This document shows, one piece after another, positions 28,308 through 38,966 of a stretch of DNA of 64,000 bases (within the stretch, counting starts at the first letter, position 1; each line of letters opens with the position of its first letter). Location: NCBI RefSeq assembly GCF_001042675.1, contig NZ_AP012333.1:1240001-1304000 (forward strand). The letters run 5' to 3'. Under the pieces are notes generated by a model. That model was given only the letters and a program-made list of their open reading frames with translations, did no database searches and was not told the origin of the DNA. This stretch comes from Parascardovia denticolens DSM 10105 = JCM 12538. GTDB lineage: Bacteria > Actinomycetota > Actinomycetes > Actinomycetales > Bifidobacteriaceae. The position numbers and the translations under genes were made by a program.

Positions 28308-28391
28308 GAAGTGGCACTCAACGCAAGTAGAAATTCGAAAACGGCGGAATTCCAACGTTCTCTATTTTGTACTTGCGTTTTGTGCCACTTC
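28308..28391. repeat. 84-bp imperfect palindromic element, copy B
   Basis: It begins GAAGTGGCACTCAACGCAAG and ends TTGTGCCACTTC. The first 23 bases equal those of copy A, but the central part ACGGCGGAATTCCAACGT is the reverse complement (one mismatch) of the centre of A. It lies between the DUF559-like gene and the clpB stop. Confidence 0.85.
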
Positions 28392-28435
28392 ACTGACGTC
28401 GCTTACCTCTCCTCAGAGACCAAATCCTCAGTAGG

Positions 28436-31042
<2,607 letters not shown>

Positions 31043-31111
31043 GTTTTCTCCCGATTCACTTGGATTTTTACACTCTAAGCGGATTAACCGGGAGAATAGG
31101 AAGATTATTCC

Positions 31112-31140
31112 AAAAGTTGAGTTAAATCGGCTCAACTTTT
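31112..31140 (-). promoter_or_regulatory. HAIR-like HspR operator of clpB
   Basis: The palindrome AAAAGTTGAG, nine bases, CTCAACTTTT contains TTGAG-N9-CTCAA, which equals the core of the actinobacterial HAIR element (CTTGAGT-N7-ACTCAAG) bound by the heat-shock repressor HspR. It lies 70-98 bases before the clpB start and overlaps the stop codon of the upstream nucleoside hydrolase gene. HspR control of clpB is established in bifidobacteria and relatives; binding here is inferred. Confidence 0.72.
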
Positions 31141-32235
31141 AGAGCAAATCGTCAGCAGCTTGCCGAACCAATCGTCAACGAACCGCTTGGAATCAACCCC
31201 TAGGGCTACCTTGGTATGAGGCCGAGGGCCATTGAGCCTGGTTGGATCGCCGATGGTCCGACCGCGCACGCCGAAACCGACGCCCGTCGCCAACTCCACC
31301 CGCAGGGCGATGGGAAAAGTCTCGACCAAGCTCGGCTCAAGGGCGACGGCGGCCGCCAAAGGATCATGCAGAGGGCTGCCCGCCAAAAAGACCGGGTCAG
31401 ATTTCTCGTTCGCGCTCAGGTAATAGTCCAGCATCTGGCCGACGAAGGTCGCCAGGGGGGTCCCCAAGGCTTTGACCTGAGCCTCCTGTTCCCGAGTGAC
31501 CAGACACCGGTGGGTCACGTCCAAACCGACCATGGTGATGTCCATATCCGTGGCGAAAACGGCCTGGGCGGCTTCGGGATCGTTGATGATGTTGGTCTCC
31601 GTCACCAGATTATAGCCATTGCCGGGCTGAGTCAGGACCCCTCCCATCAGGACCAGGCGAAGATCCGGGATGATGGACGGCTCCCTGCGGATCGCCTCGG
31701 ACACATCGGTCAGGGGTCCGGTGGCCAGGACTGTCAAGCTGGTCCCGAATTCTTTGACCGCCTTGATGATGGCTCCGGCTGCATCGGGAAGAATCCGAAA
31801 CCGCTTTCGGGGTTCTTGGCGCAGGGCTTGACTCGCGTTTTGAGGGGACTCTTGTTGGGATTCCAGACTGGTTTCCCAAGGGATTCCTCTCCCGTCTTTG
31901 GCCGAGCTCGGCCTCACAGGAAGTTCCGCATTCCCGAAACCATTGATCCCGTGGAAAACCGTGCAGCCGGGGTCCACCTGGTAGGGCTTGTCCATGGTCT
32001 CTTCGGTCTTCCCCCAGAAGGAAGGCCGAGCGGCCCCCCGATAAACGGGGATCTCCTCCCGACCCAGAAAATCCAACAAGTCCCGGCTGTTCTTGGTCGC
32101 GACCTCCTCCGGGACATTCCCGAAAACGCCGGAGACCCCCACCAGGTCGGCATGGGATTCCACTAGGTAGAGGATGGCCAGGGCATCGTCGATGCCAGTG
32201 TCGCAAGAGAGGAAAATCCTGGGAGAAGAAGTCAT
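31132..32235 (-). CDS. Inosine-uridine preferring nucleoside hydrolase family protein
   Basis: A 367-residue enzyme that hydrolyses the N-glycosidic bond of ribonucleosides to give base and ribose. The calcium-binding aspartate cluster is seen as SCDTGIDDALAILYL (usual form DTDPGIDDA, here shortened), and the second part as LHDPLAAAVALEP with the catalytic His. An inserted Gln/Arg-rich segment (about residues 125-150) is unusual. It lies downstream of an orphan binding-protein gene on the same strand with a gap of 120 bases. Confidence 0.88.
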   Translation of the reverse strand: MTSSPRIFLSCDTGIDDALAILYLVESHADLVGVSGVFGNVPEEVATKNSRDLLDFLGREEIPVYRGAARPSFWGKTEETMDKPYQVDPGCTVFHGINGFGNAELPVRPSSAKDGRGIPWETSLESQQESPQNASQALRQEPRKRFRILPDAAGAIIKAVKEFGTSLTVLATGPLTDVSEAIRREPSIIPDLRLVLMGGVLTQPGNGYNLVTETNIINDPEAAQAVFATDMDITMVGLDVTHRCLVTREQEAQVKALGTPLATFVGQMLDYYLSANEKSDPVFLAGSPLHDPLAAAVALEPSLVETFPIALRVELATGVGFGVRGRTIGDPTRLNGPRPHTKVALGVDSKRFVDDWFGKLLTICSKS

Positions 32236-32301
32236 GAGAGTCCTTGCTTTGTCGCTGATTTCCGGTTGCTATTTTCCGGCCGCTGATCCCCAACAACCGT
32301 A

Positions 32302-32369
32302 ACGGATACTTCGTCGTGACGGTTATCTCACCGTTACGGCTACTTCACCGCAAAGCCTACTTAACCGCC
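32302..32369. repeat. 17-bp tandem repeat, four units
   Basis: ACGGATACTTCGTCGTG, ACGGTTATCTCACCGTT, ACGGCTACTTCACCGCA and AAGCCTACTTAACCGCC follow each other. CCGTAACGG (32297) and CCGTTACGG (32331) also pair as a hairpin. The last unit covers the stop region of the binding-protein gene. Confidence 0.7.
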
Positions 32370-33568
32370 GCCTGCAGCTCCTCCGGCGAGGTCAGGTACG
32401 TGTCGGTGGCCTGTTCGCTGGCCTGGGGGGCGGAGGAGATCGGCCGACCTTTGGCGTCCTGATAAGAATGGGATTCGAAGAGGAAGTCGAAATACTTCTG
32501 GGCGGATTCGGTATCCACGGTGCCGAAGGTGGCGGAAGCGGACCGGTAGGCGGTGGCATTCCCCCAGTAGGAACCGGCGGTGATCACCTGCATGCTCCGT
32601 TTGACGAAAGGCAGCTTCAGCCCGGCGGTCTTGCCTTCGGGGGAATCGGTCAGAATCTTGGCGGCTTCGTTGGGATGCAGGTAAGCGCGCAGGTAGCCTT
32701 CCTGCGTGGCCAGGATGAACTTGCGGGCGATGTCCGGATGCTGGGACAGGTAGGGGCCGGAAGAGATGATCCCGATTTCGTCCGCATTGCCCGGCACCCC
32801 GTAGGCGGGTTCGGTGAAGCAGTTCAGCTTAGGGCCGTACATGTCCGCCTGCACCCCTTCCCAGGTGGAGTAGAATCCGCCGAAATCGGCCTTGCCGGTG
32901 GACAAGGTGTTGAAAGTGGAGGTTCCCACGGTCACCTTGCTGAACTGGCCTTTGCCCCCATCATGTTGAATCATGCGACGGACGACGGAGTCGGATTCAT
33001 TGCCTCCGAAAGTGGCGAAGACCTTGCCATCAAAGTCCTTGGGGGATTTGATTTTCTTGTTGGCCGCCAGGGAGCACCAGATGGCGGAAGGCTTGCGCTG
33101 GACCTGCATGATGAAGGAAAGCCGTCCGTCTTTGATGTTGGCGTCGGCCACGTTGGACATGTTGGACAGGGCGAAATCGGCGCCACCTTTGGAGACGGAT
33201 TGTTCGGCCCCGGCCTGGCTGGTGGCCAGGATGGTCACGTCCAAGCCCAGTTTTTTGTAGTAGCCCTTGTCCCTGGCGACGAAGACGCCGATGTGATTGG
33301 TATCCGGCGCCCACGACATCATGAAGGTTACTTTGGTCAGGTGGGAGGCCTGCTCTTGGTCGGCGCCAGGGGCGGTGCAGGCGGAGAGGCCCACGACGGA
33401 TATAGCGGCCACGGCCGTGACGGCGGCGGTCTTGAAAGGACGAGGGCCCCTACCGCTGCCGGCTGGCGCCGACACCTCTCCGGCCAGCCGCGAAGGACCA
33501 CTCTGCCGGGATGAAAATGAAAGAAATAAAAGAACAGACCGCAGACGCTGTTTGATCGTGGCGAACAT
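32357..33568 (-). CDS. NMT1/THI5-like ABC substrate-binding lipoprotein
   Basis: A 403-residue secreted lipoprotein. After a long basic N-terminus comes a hydrophobic segment and lipobox VGLSACT, so the mature protein starts at Cys. The mature part begins VTFMMSWAPDTNHIGVFVARDKGYY and has GGADFALSNMSNV and YLSQHPDIARKFILATQEG, typical of the NMT1/SsuA fold that binds thiamine precursors or other heterocycles. A GGGGAG site precedes the ATG at 33568. No permease or ATPase gene is adjacent, so the transporter partners must be elsewhere. No TPP riboswitch was seen upstream. Confidence 0.85.
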   Translation of the reverse strand: MFATIKQRLRSVLLFLSFSSRQSGPSRLAGEVSAPAGSGRGPRPFKTAAVTAVAAISVVGLSACTAPGADQEQASHLTKVTFMMSWAPDTNHIGVFVARDKGYYKKLGLDVTILATSQAGAEQSVSKGGADFALSNMSNVADANIKDGRLSFIMQVQRKPSAIWCSLAANKKIKSPKDFDGKVFATFGGNESDSVVRRMIQHDGGKGQFSKVTVGTSTFNTLSTGKADFGGFYSTWEGVQADMYGPKLNCFTEPAYGVPGNADEIGIISSGPYLSQHPDIARKFILATQEGYLRAYLHPNEAAKILTDSPEGKTAGLKLPFVKRSMQVITAGSYWGNATAYRSASATFGTVDTESAQKYFDFLFESHSYQDAKGRPISSAPQASEQATDTYLTSPEELQAAVK

Positions 33569-33743
33569 GCCATACTCCCCGTCTCTAGCCATAAGCTTGG
33601 TGCTTTCAAGACGGCAAGGACTGGCAGAGACGACAAGGTACAGACCGGCCGCCCCAACGCCAAGCGGGAATCATCCTTCCGATCGCCGCAGGTGCCACGC
33701 GTTGGTAAGCAGGGTCCATTTTTCCCCCTAGTGGAGACAAAGT

Positions 33744-35534
33744 CTACATCTTGTCGGGAGCGGTGATGGCCAGGAGCCCCAGACCATTCTCGAAGACCTG
33801 GGCGGCGGCGTCATTGAGCTTGAGACGGGCTGCGGCGCGGGCGGGTTCGGGATCCTTGGCGACCTTGATGGCCTGAGCGTCGGCGGATTGGGCTTCCTTC
33901 TCGGTCAGCTCCATGGGGACCACCCGCTCGGCCGCATACCACTGGTGATACTTGCCGGCCAGGTCCTCCAAGTAATGGGCCAGGCGATGAGGCTCGTTCA
34001 GATCGGCGGCGGAGGCGACCACGGACGGGTAAAGGGCCAGTTGGGCCAGAATCTCGGAATCCGCCTCGGTGTCCAGCAGGCTCAGGTCGGCCCCGCCGAC
34101 CGTCAGACCGGCCGCGGCGGCGTTCCGGTCCACGTTCTTGGAACGGGCGTGGGCGTATTGCACGTAGTAGACCGGATTCTCGTTGCTGTGCTGGGACAGG
34201 AGGTCCAGGTCGATGTCGATGTTCTGGGTGTAGGAAGTGCGTTCCAGCGAATAGCGGGTCGCGTCCACCCCGACGACCCCGACCAGGTCGTCGATGGTGA
34301 CCACGTTGCCGGCGCGTTTGCTCATGCGGACCGGCTGGCCGCCCTTGACCACATTGACCAACTGGCCGATGAGGATCTGCATGTTGTAGTTGGGCTCGTC
34401 CCCGAAGGCGGCGCAGACGGCCTGGAGCCGGTTCACATAGCCATGATGGTCGGCCCCCAGCATGTAGATGGCGATGTCGGCCGGGTCTTGTTTGCGGTGA
34501 CGCTTGTTCCAGTAGTAGGCGATGTCGCCCATGATGTAGGCGGCTTCCCCGTTGGATTTGATGATGACCCGGTCCTTGTCATCCCCATACTTGGTGGACT
34601 TGAACCAGGTGGCCCCATCCTTCCGATAGATGTCCCCCAGATCCTTCAGACGCTGGAAGGCCGCGTCCACCTCCCCATCCTCGTAGACGGAGTTCTCATG
34701 GAAGTAGACGTCGAAGTTGACCCGGAAATCGGCCATGGACTGCTTGATCTCGTCGAACATCATAGGCACGGCCCGCTTGCGGAACTCTTCCCGTTGCTCG
34801 CTGTCGCCTTCGCCCAAGGGCTGACCATCCGCGTCCTTGCCGCCATCCACCCGGGGCAGGGAAAGCACGTCAATGCTTTCAGCCTTGGCCTGGTCAATCA
34901 CCTTTTGGGCGATTTCGTCAATATAAGCGCCCTTGTAACCATCGGCCGGAGCCTCCTCCCCGTGGGCGGCAGCAACCAGGGACTTGGCGAAACGGTTGAT
35001 CTGCTCGCCGTGGTCGTTGAAGTAATACTCGCGGATCACATGGGCGCCGTTGGCCTGCAGGATACGGGCCAGGGCGTCGCCGATGGCCGCCCACCGCGTT
35101 CCCCCGATATGGATGGGGCCGGTGGGGTTGGCGGAGACGAATTCCAGGTTCAGGGTTTTGCCTGCCAGGTGGTCATTGGTTCCGAAGGCGGCCTTCTGAT
35201 CCAGAATCTGATCGACGATTTGAGAAGCCGAAGCGGCGTTCAAAGTGATGTTGATGAATCCGGGGCCGGCCACTTCCACGGAGGCGATGCCCGGGTCCGC
35301 CTGCAGGGCCTGAGCGAACTTCTGAGCCAAGTCCCGGGGGGCCATGCCGGCCTTCTTACCCAGCTGCATGGCGATATTGGTCGCCCAGTCGCCATGGGAC
35401 CGGTCTTTGGGGCGCATAACGGCGATTTTGTCTTCAGCCGGAATCATCTCATTGGCCAGTTGACCGGCCTGTCCGGAGGCCACCAAGTCGTGCGCGGTGC
35501 GGGAAATAAGCTGTGCGAGTACTTCAGGATTCAT
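33744..35534 (-). CDS. argS: Arginyl-tRNA synthetase
   Basis: Class I synthetase that charges tRNA-Arg. The N-terminal Add-1 domain is followed by the HIGH-type motif in SANPTGPIHIGGTRWAAIGDAL, the MSKRAGN sequence as KMSK equivalent (RMSKRAGNVVTIDDLV) and a C-terminal DALR anticodon-binding domain ending in GLGLLAITAPDKM. The 596 residues are normal. The start at 35534 (MNPEVLAQL) is preferred to a GTG at 35564. tRNA-Arg lies upstream on the same strand. Confidence 0.96.
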   Translation of the reverse strand: MNPEVLAQLISRTAHDLVASGQAGQLANEMIPAEDKIAVMRPKDRSHGDWATNIAMQLGKKAGMAPRDLAQKFAQALQADPGIASVEVAGPGFINITLNAASASQIVDQILDQKAAFGTNDHLAGKTLNLEFVSANPTGPIHIGGTRWAAIGDALARILQANGAHVIREYYFNDHGEQINRFAKSLVAAAHGEEAPADGYKGAYIDEIAQKVIDQAKAESIDVLSLPRVDGGKDADGQPLGEGDSEQREEFRKRAVPMMFDEIKQSMADFRVNFDVYFHENSVYEDGEVDAAFQRLKDLGDIYRKDGATWFKSTKYGDDKDRVIIKSNGEAAYIMGDIAYYWNKRHRKQDPADIAIYMLGADHHGYVNRLQAVCAAFGDEPNYNMQILIGQLVNVVKGGQPVRMSKRAGNVVTIDDLVGVVGVDATRYSLERTSYTQNIDIDLDLLSQHSNENPVYYVQYAHARSKNVDRNAAAAGLTVGGADLSLLDTEADSEILAQLALYPSVVASAADLNEPHRLAHYLEDLAGKYHQWYAAERVVPMELTEKEAQSADAQAIKVAKDPEPARAAARLKLNDAAAQVFENGLGLLAITAPDKM

Positions 35535-35666
35535 TCTTGTTAGTTTATAGTCAGCGGCATACACCGCCCTCGGCCTTCTCCGACAGGACCGAAAGACTTT
35601 AAAAATAACAAGAGGTGGGAGAAAAAGAAGACCCTGATCCCCGAGAAAGAGAAGGACTGTAAAAAG

Positions 35667-35739
35667 TGGGCTTGAAGGGATTCGAACCCTCGACCTTCTG
35701 TTCCGGAGACAGACGCTCTATCCACTGAGCTACAAACCC
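35667..35739 (-). tRNA. tRNA-Arg (anticodon CCG)
   Basis: On the minus strand the acceptor arms GGGTTTG and CAAGCCC pair with one G-T type pair, followed by discriminator A; CCA is not encoded. The anticodon loop CTCCGGA gives CCG between TCTGT and ACAGA. The D arm GCTCAGTGGATAGAGC and T arm GAGGGTTCGAATCCCTT are standard. It is 132 bases upstream of argS. Confidence 0.96.
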
Positions 35740-36076
35740 GAACAAAAGACGCGAGACGTCGGCCGCCCCGCATCGGATGCACTCCTACTCTAACCCATAT
35801 CACGGTCAAAAGCGACATGGCCGTGACACAACCCAGCCTCGGCCCTTCATTCCCAAGGCCTGTCTGCCTTTCCCGGCGAACGTCCGAGGAAAAGAAGCAT
35901 CAGCTGGTCTTTCTCCCCTCTCCCACTTTTCCCATCTTTCAAAATCCCACCCTCGCTCCGGGTCCCTATCCTCGCTCCGGACCTCTCCGCATCCCCCCCG
36001 AAGAGCGAAGAAACCCACAACGGGTCCAACACGGCGATAGACAAGTCGCGAGTAGGCGTTGGTAGGCGGAAGGCCG
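35740..36076. other. Pyrimidine-rich intergenic region
   Basis: No gene is supported between tRNA-Arg and the CYTH gene, which diverge. The plus strand is strongly C/T-rich between 35880 and 36000. A direct repeat CCTCGCTCCGG occurs near 35951 and 35971. Promoters for both neighbours must lie here. Confidence 0.5.
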
Positions 36077-36082
36077 TAAAAT
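36077..36082 (+). promoter_or_regulatory. Candidate leaderless promoter of the CYTH gene
   Basis: TAAAAT lies six bases before the ATG at 36089, so the transcript would begin at or beside the start codon. No Shine-Dalgarno sequence is present at normal spacing. Confidence 0.45.
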
Positions 36083-36088
36083 GAAGCT

Positions 36089-36742
36089 ATGACAGACCCC
36101 CTGAATCCGGTGCCCAGCGCCCGGGATTTCGAATACGATCGTCGTTTCTTCTGCACCGCCCTGCCTGGCGACCTCACTGTCAGCGAACAACCCAGCCTTA
36201 TCATCCAGAGCTACTACGTGCATGAGGACAACTACGCCCTACGGGTCCGGGTCAAGACCCCGGGGGTCCGCCTGGACATGGACGAAGGGACTGACCCCTA
36301 CCAGGCCTTGGACCGGTTCCAGGACCGGTTCGCCATCGCCACCGTCACCGTGAAAGGGCCATCCCTCAGCGGGACACGCTACGAAGCGGAACGGGAGATT
36401 GACCCCGGCATCGCCGTGGAGCTGATCAAACGGGGAGGCAAGGCCTTGGTGAAGACGCGCTACACCGCCTGGATCGGCGAAGACGGGTGGAATCTGGACG
36501 TTTTCGGCGGGGATAATTTCCCCTTGATCTGCGCTGAAGCTAAACGGAACAAGCCAGTGACCAACCTGCTCATCCCCGATTTCTGCACGACGGAAATCAC
36601 CGATGACTGGCGCCTCTCCAACGACGGCCTGGCCGAGCACCCCTACAGCCAATGGAAGGACGCTTTCTTGGCTGAGCTGGAAAGGAAAGGCCCGCGCTTC
36701 CATGAAGGATTCGGGGTCAACCGCACGGCGGCCATCGACTGA
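36089..36742 (+). CDS. CYTH-domain protein
   Basis: A 217-residue protein with the CYTH/triphosphate-tunnel fold, which acts on triphosphates with a divalent metal (adenylate cyclases, thiamine triphosphatases, polyphosphate-linked enzymes). The N-terminal ExExK-like motif reads FEYDRRFF, then QSYYVHEDNYALRVRVKT, TVKGPSLSGTRYEAEREID and the C-terminal VKTRYTAWIGEDGWNLDVFGGD followed by CAEAK. Asp and Arg replace the second Glu and Lys of the first motif. It probably has a leaderless transcript and no obvious operon partner; activity is not predictable. Confidence 0.82.
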   Translation: MTDPLNPVPSARDFEYDRRFFCTALPGDLTVSEQPSLIIQSYYVHEDNYALRVRVKTPGVRLDMDEGTDPYQALDRFQDRFAIATVTVKGPSLSGTRYEAEREIDPGIAVELIKRGGKALVKTRYTAWIGEDGWNLDVFGGDNFPLICAEAKRNKPVTNLLIPDFCTTEITDDWRLSNDGLAEHPYSQWKDAFLAELERKGPRFHEGFGVNRTAAID

Positions 36743-36763
36743 AACTGAAACTGGCTCAGCGCG

Positions 36764-37783
36764 TCAGTACATGAGCGTGGCCAGGCGCATGCGAGCCTTA
36801 CGCACCCTTTCATCCGTCGCCTCAGGAATGGCGAAGTATTCCAAGAGCCGCTGGCGGACGGCATCCAAAGTTTCCGGGTCTCCCTTGTGCCCTTGCAGGA
36901 AGTCGAGCAGGCGGGAGAAGGCGTCATCCAGGTGACCGCCGATCATGTCCACATCGGCCACATCCAACTGGGCCTGCACATCATCCGGTCTGTCCCCCGC
37001 GGCCTTTCGCACGGTCCTCAGATCCGCCTGACCGTTGCGGGCCAGCAGGGCGGACTTGGCATGTTCCCGGGCGGCGACGAGGTCGTGGGGATTGGATTCC
37101 ATGATTTTGGCGTAAGCGGCGGCGGCCTGTTCGTATTGACCATCCTGGGTCAGCTGATAGGCCTGCTCATGGCCTGCGGGGATCTGCGCGGCCGCGGGTT
37201 GAGAAGAGTCGCCAGAGGCGGCGGACGAGTCGGAACCTTCCCCGGCGCCCTCGTCGCCGCTCTTCTCCAGGTAAGGGGCGGTGCCGGTGATGCCGGCCTG
37301 CTGGGCGACGGAGACCAATTGGGGCAAAATCTGGTCTTTGATCTGAGTCAGCTCTTCCTCGGTCGGCATCCCTTGCACGATTGGCATGGGCCGTCCTCCG
37401 ATCAAGGCGTACAAGGCCGGGGCCCCTTGGACCCGCAAGGCCTGCACCACTTGGGGATTCGTGGCAATGTCCATCCGGACCAGCTGCATCTGCCCTTTCA
37501 TCCGGTCCACGACGCCAGCCAAGCGGGAAGCCAGGTCGAAGTAACGCTCATCATCCGCCTGCCAGAGCAGAAGCAGGATGGGATAGGTGGCGGACATACG
37601 GACCATGGACTCGAAACCGGCCGTATCCACATCCACCACATAGCCGCCCGCGGCGGGAGCCCCTCCTTCTTGCCCGGCAGGGGCCTCAGGCTTATGCTTG
37701 AGGGATTCCAAATCAACGGCTCCGGCCAGATTCATCCCGGCCAAGGAACGCTGGGCCTGGGCCCGGCGGGATTGTTCATCCAT
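36764..37783 (-). CDS. Thioredoxin-like TPR protein (YbbN/CnoX-like co-chaperone)
   Basis: A 339-residue cytoplasmic protein. Residues about 45-160 form a thioredoxin fold in which the active CxxC is replaced (ILLLLWQADDERY), with the cis-Pro in VQGAPALYALIGG. After an Ala/Ser-rich linker (about 165-205), the C-terminal half has TPR-like helices including AYQLTQDGQYEQAAAAYAKIMESNPHD. This matches the redox-inactive actinobacterial branch of YbbN/CnoX, which helps hold proteins for GroEL or DnaK. The gene converges with the CYTH gene. Confidence 0.88.
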   Translation of the reverse strand: MDEQSRRAQAQRSLAGMNLAGAVDLESLKHKPEAPAGQEGGAPAAGGYVVDVDTAGFESMVRMSATYPILLLLWQADDERYFDLASRLAGVVDRMKGQMQLVRMDIATNPQVVQALRVQGAPALYALIGGRPMPIVQGMPTEEELTQIKDQILPQLVSVAQQAGITGTAPYLEKSGDEGAGEGSDSSAASGDSSQPAAAQIPAGHEQAYQLTQDGQYEQAAAAYAKIMESNPHDLVAAREHAKSALLARNGQADLRTVRKAAGDRPDDVQAQLDVADVDMIGGHLDDAFSRLLDFLQGHKGDPETLDAVRQRLLEYFAIPEATDERVRKARMRLATLMY

Positions 37784-37901
37784 CGAATGCCTCTTTTCTT
37801 TTTTCCTTTATCGCCGGCCATGGCAACGCCGGCTTGTCTGATAGCCGGAACGGCAGACGCGCAGACCCGCCGCTTCGGAAGAATTCACAGGTCGCCAGCC
37901 G

Positions 37902-38966
37902 TCACTTAGCTTGGACGGAGACGGGGACCCGCTCGGATCCCACGCACCTGATCACCGTATTGGTCTTATCCCCTTTGAAAGGAACATACAGGGCGACCAC
38001 GTTCACATAATCCGCCTCGATGGACTGCTTGCCGTCCTGCTGGCCGAAGAGGGCCTTCTCCGAGTCGGAGATGGGCAAGGACTTGCGGTCTTTGCCGGCG
38101 GTGCGGGTCCAGGTGGAATCGATTTCCGCGATCACCAAGGCTCCCAAGGTGGCCTTGGAAGCGTTGGAGGTCCGGGACGTGACCAGCACGCGGATCGCCC
38201 CCTTCCTAAAGCTGTATTCCTGCCGCTGGCTGCCGCCGTTCTTCTTGATCCCTTGGTCGATGACGGTGGTCAGTTTCTGCATCTCGGTGCTGAAAGCGTC
38301 TTTGTCGAACTTGGAAGCGTTCGAGGAGGAGGTCCCCTTCTGCAGGTAATCGGCGTAGGCCTTCACCGCCTCCTGGGGGGTCATGATCAGCCCATCCTCG
38401 TCGGCCGTCCCCTCATGATTGGGGTAATTGGTCTCCGAGGATTTGGCCGTGGCCGGGGCCTGAATGGCGAAAGTCGGCATGGTCACGCCGGGAAGCATGC
38501 GGACCAAGCCCCAGAGCTTGTAGTTGGTGCGGGCCGAGTCCTGGGAGAAAACCAGGATCCGGGCCGTCTGCCTGTCTTCGGTCGGGCTGGTGATGGTGTA
38601 GAGGGACCGGGGCCAGCGGGACTCCACGGGGACGACCAGCTGCTGGTAACCGGTGGGGATGGTCGCGGCCGGGTCCAGTTTTTTGGTGGCCTTGGCGATG
38701 GTGAGCTGGGCCGTGCGAACGGCCAGCTCCGGACCTTCGGCGTATTTGGCCAAGGCGTCCACGTCCTGATTGGCGTCGGCGGAGACCACGTCCTTGATGA
38801 CCCGGGACCGGATCTTTTCCTCCTGGGTCAGGGTGACCACGGAAGTCTGGGACAGGTCCGATTTCTTCGGCTCGGGGATGCTCCCGCAGGCTGCCAGGGA
38901 AGCGACGGTGGCCACGCTCAGGCAGGCGGTGATGATTTTGGGGAATCGCTGGAATCTCTTAGTCAT
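37902..38966 (-). CDS. Secreted lipoprotein of unknown function
   Basis: A 354-residue protein with a typical lipoprotein signal: KRFQRFPK, hydrophobic ITACLSVATVA and lipobox SLAACG. The mature part has no recognised motif; it is rich in Ser/Thr/Lys and begins with a helix-rich region after IPEPKKSDL. AGGAGG precedes the start, which lies inside the last codons of the upstream membrane-protein gene (8-base overlap). The tight coupling suggests that both proteins work at the same place on the cell surface. Confidence 0.78.
   Translation of the reverse strand: MTKRFQRFPKIITACLSVATVASLAACGSIPEPKKSDLSQTSVVTLTQEEKIRSRVIKDVVSADANQDVDALAKYAEGPELAVRTAQLTIAKATKKLDPAATIPTGYQQLVVPVESRWPRSLYTITSPTEDRQTARILVFSQDSARTNYKLWGLVRMLPGVTMPTFAIQAPATAKSSETNYPNHEGTADEDGLIMTPQEAVKAYADYLQKGTSSSNASKFDKDAFSTEMQKLTTVIDQGIKKNGGSQRQEYSFRKGAIRVLVTSRTSNASKATLGALVIAEIDSTWTRTAGKDRKSLPISDSEKALFGQQDGKQSIEADYVNVVALYVPFKGDKTNTVIRCVGSERVPVSVQAK

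Noticed and set aside
33569-33743. Possible TPP or other riboswitch upstream of the NMT1-type lipoprotein
   Set aside because: The TPP core words were looked for and not found; no other known aptamer pattern fits.
33888-35543. Long plus-strand open frame opposite argS
   Set aside because: Antisense shadow with no recognisable domain.
35817-36065. Open frames in the C/T-rich gap after tRNA-Arg
   Set aside because: Pyrimidine-rich low-complexity translation, no ribosome site and no motif.
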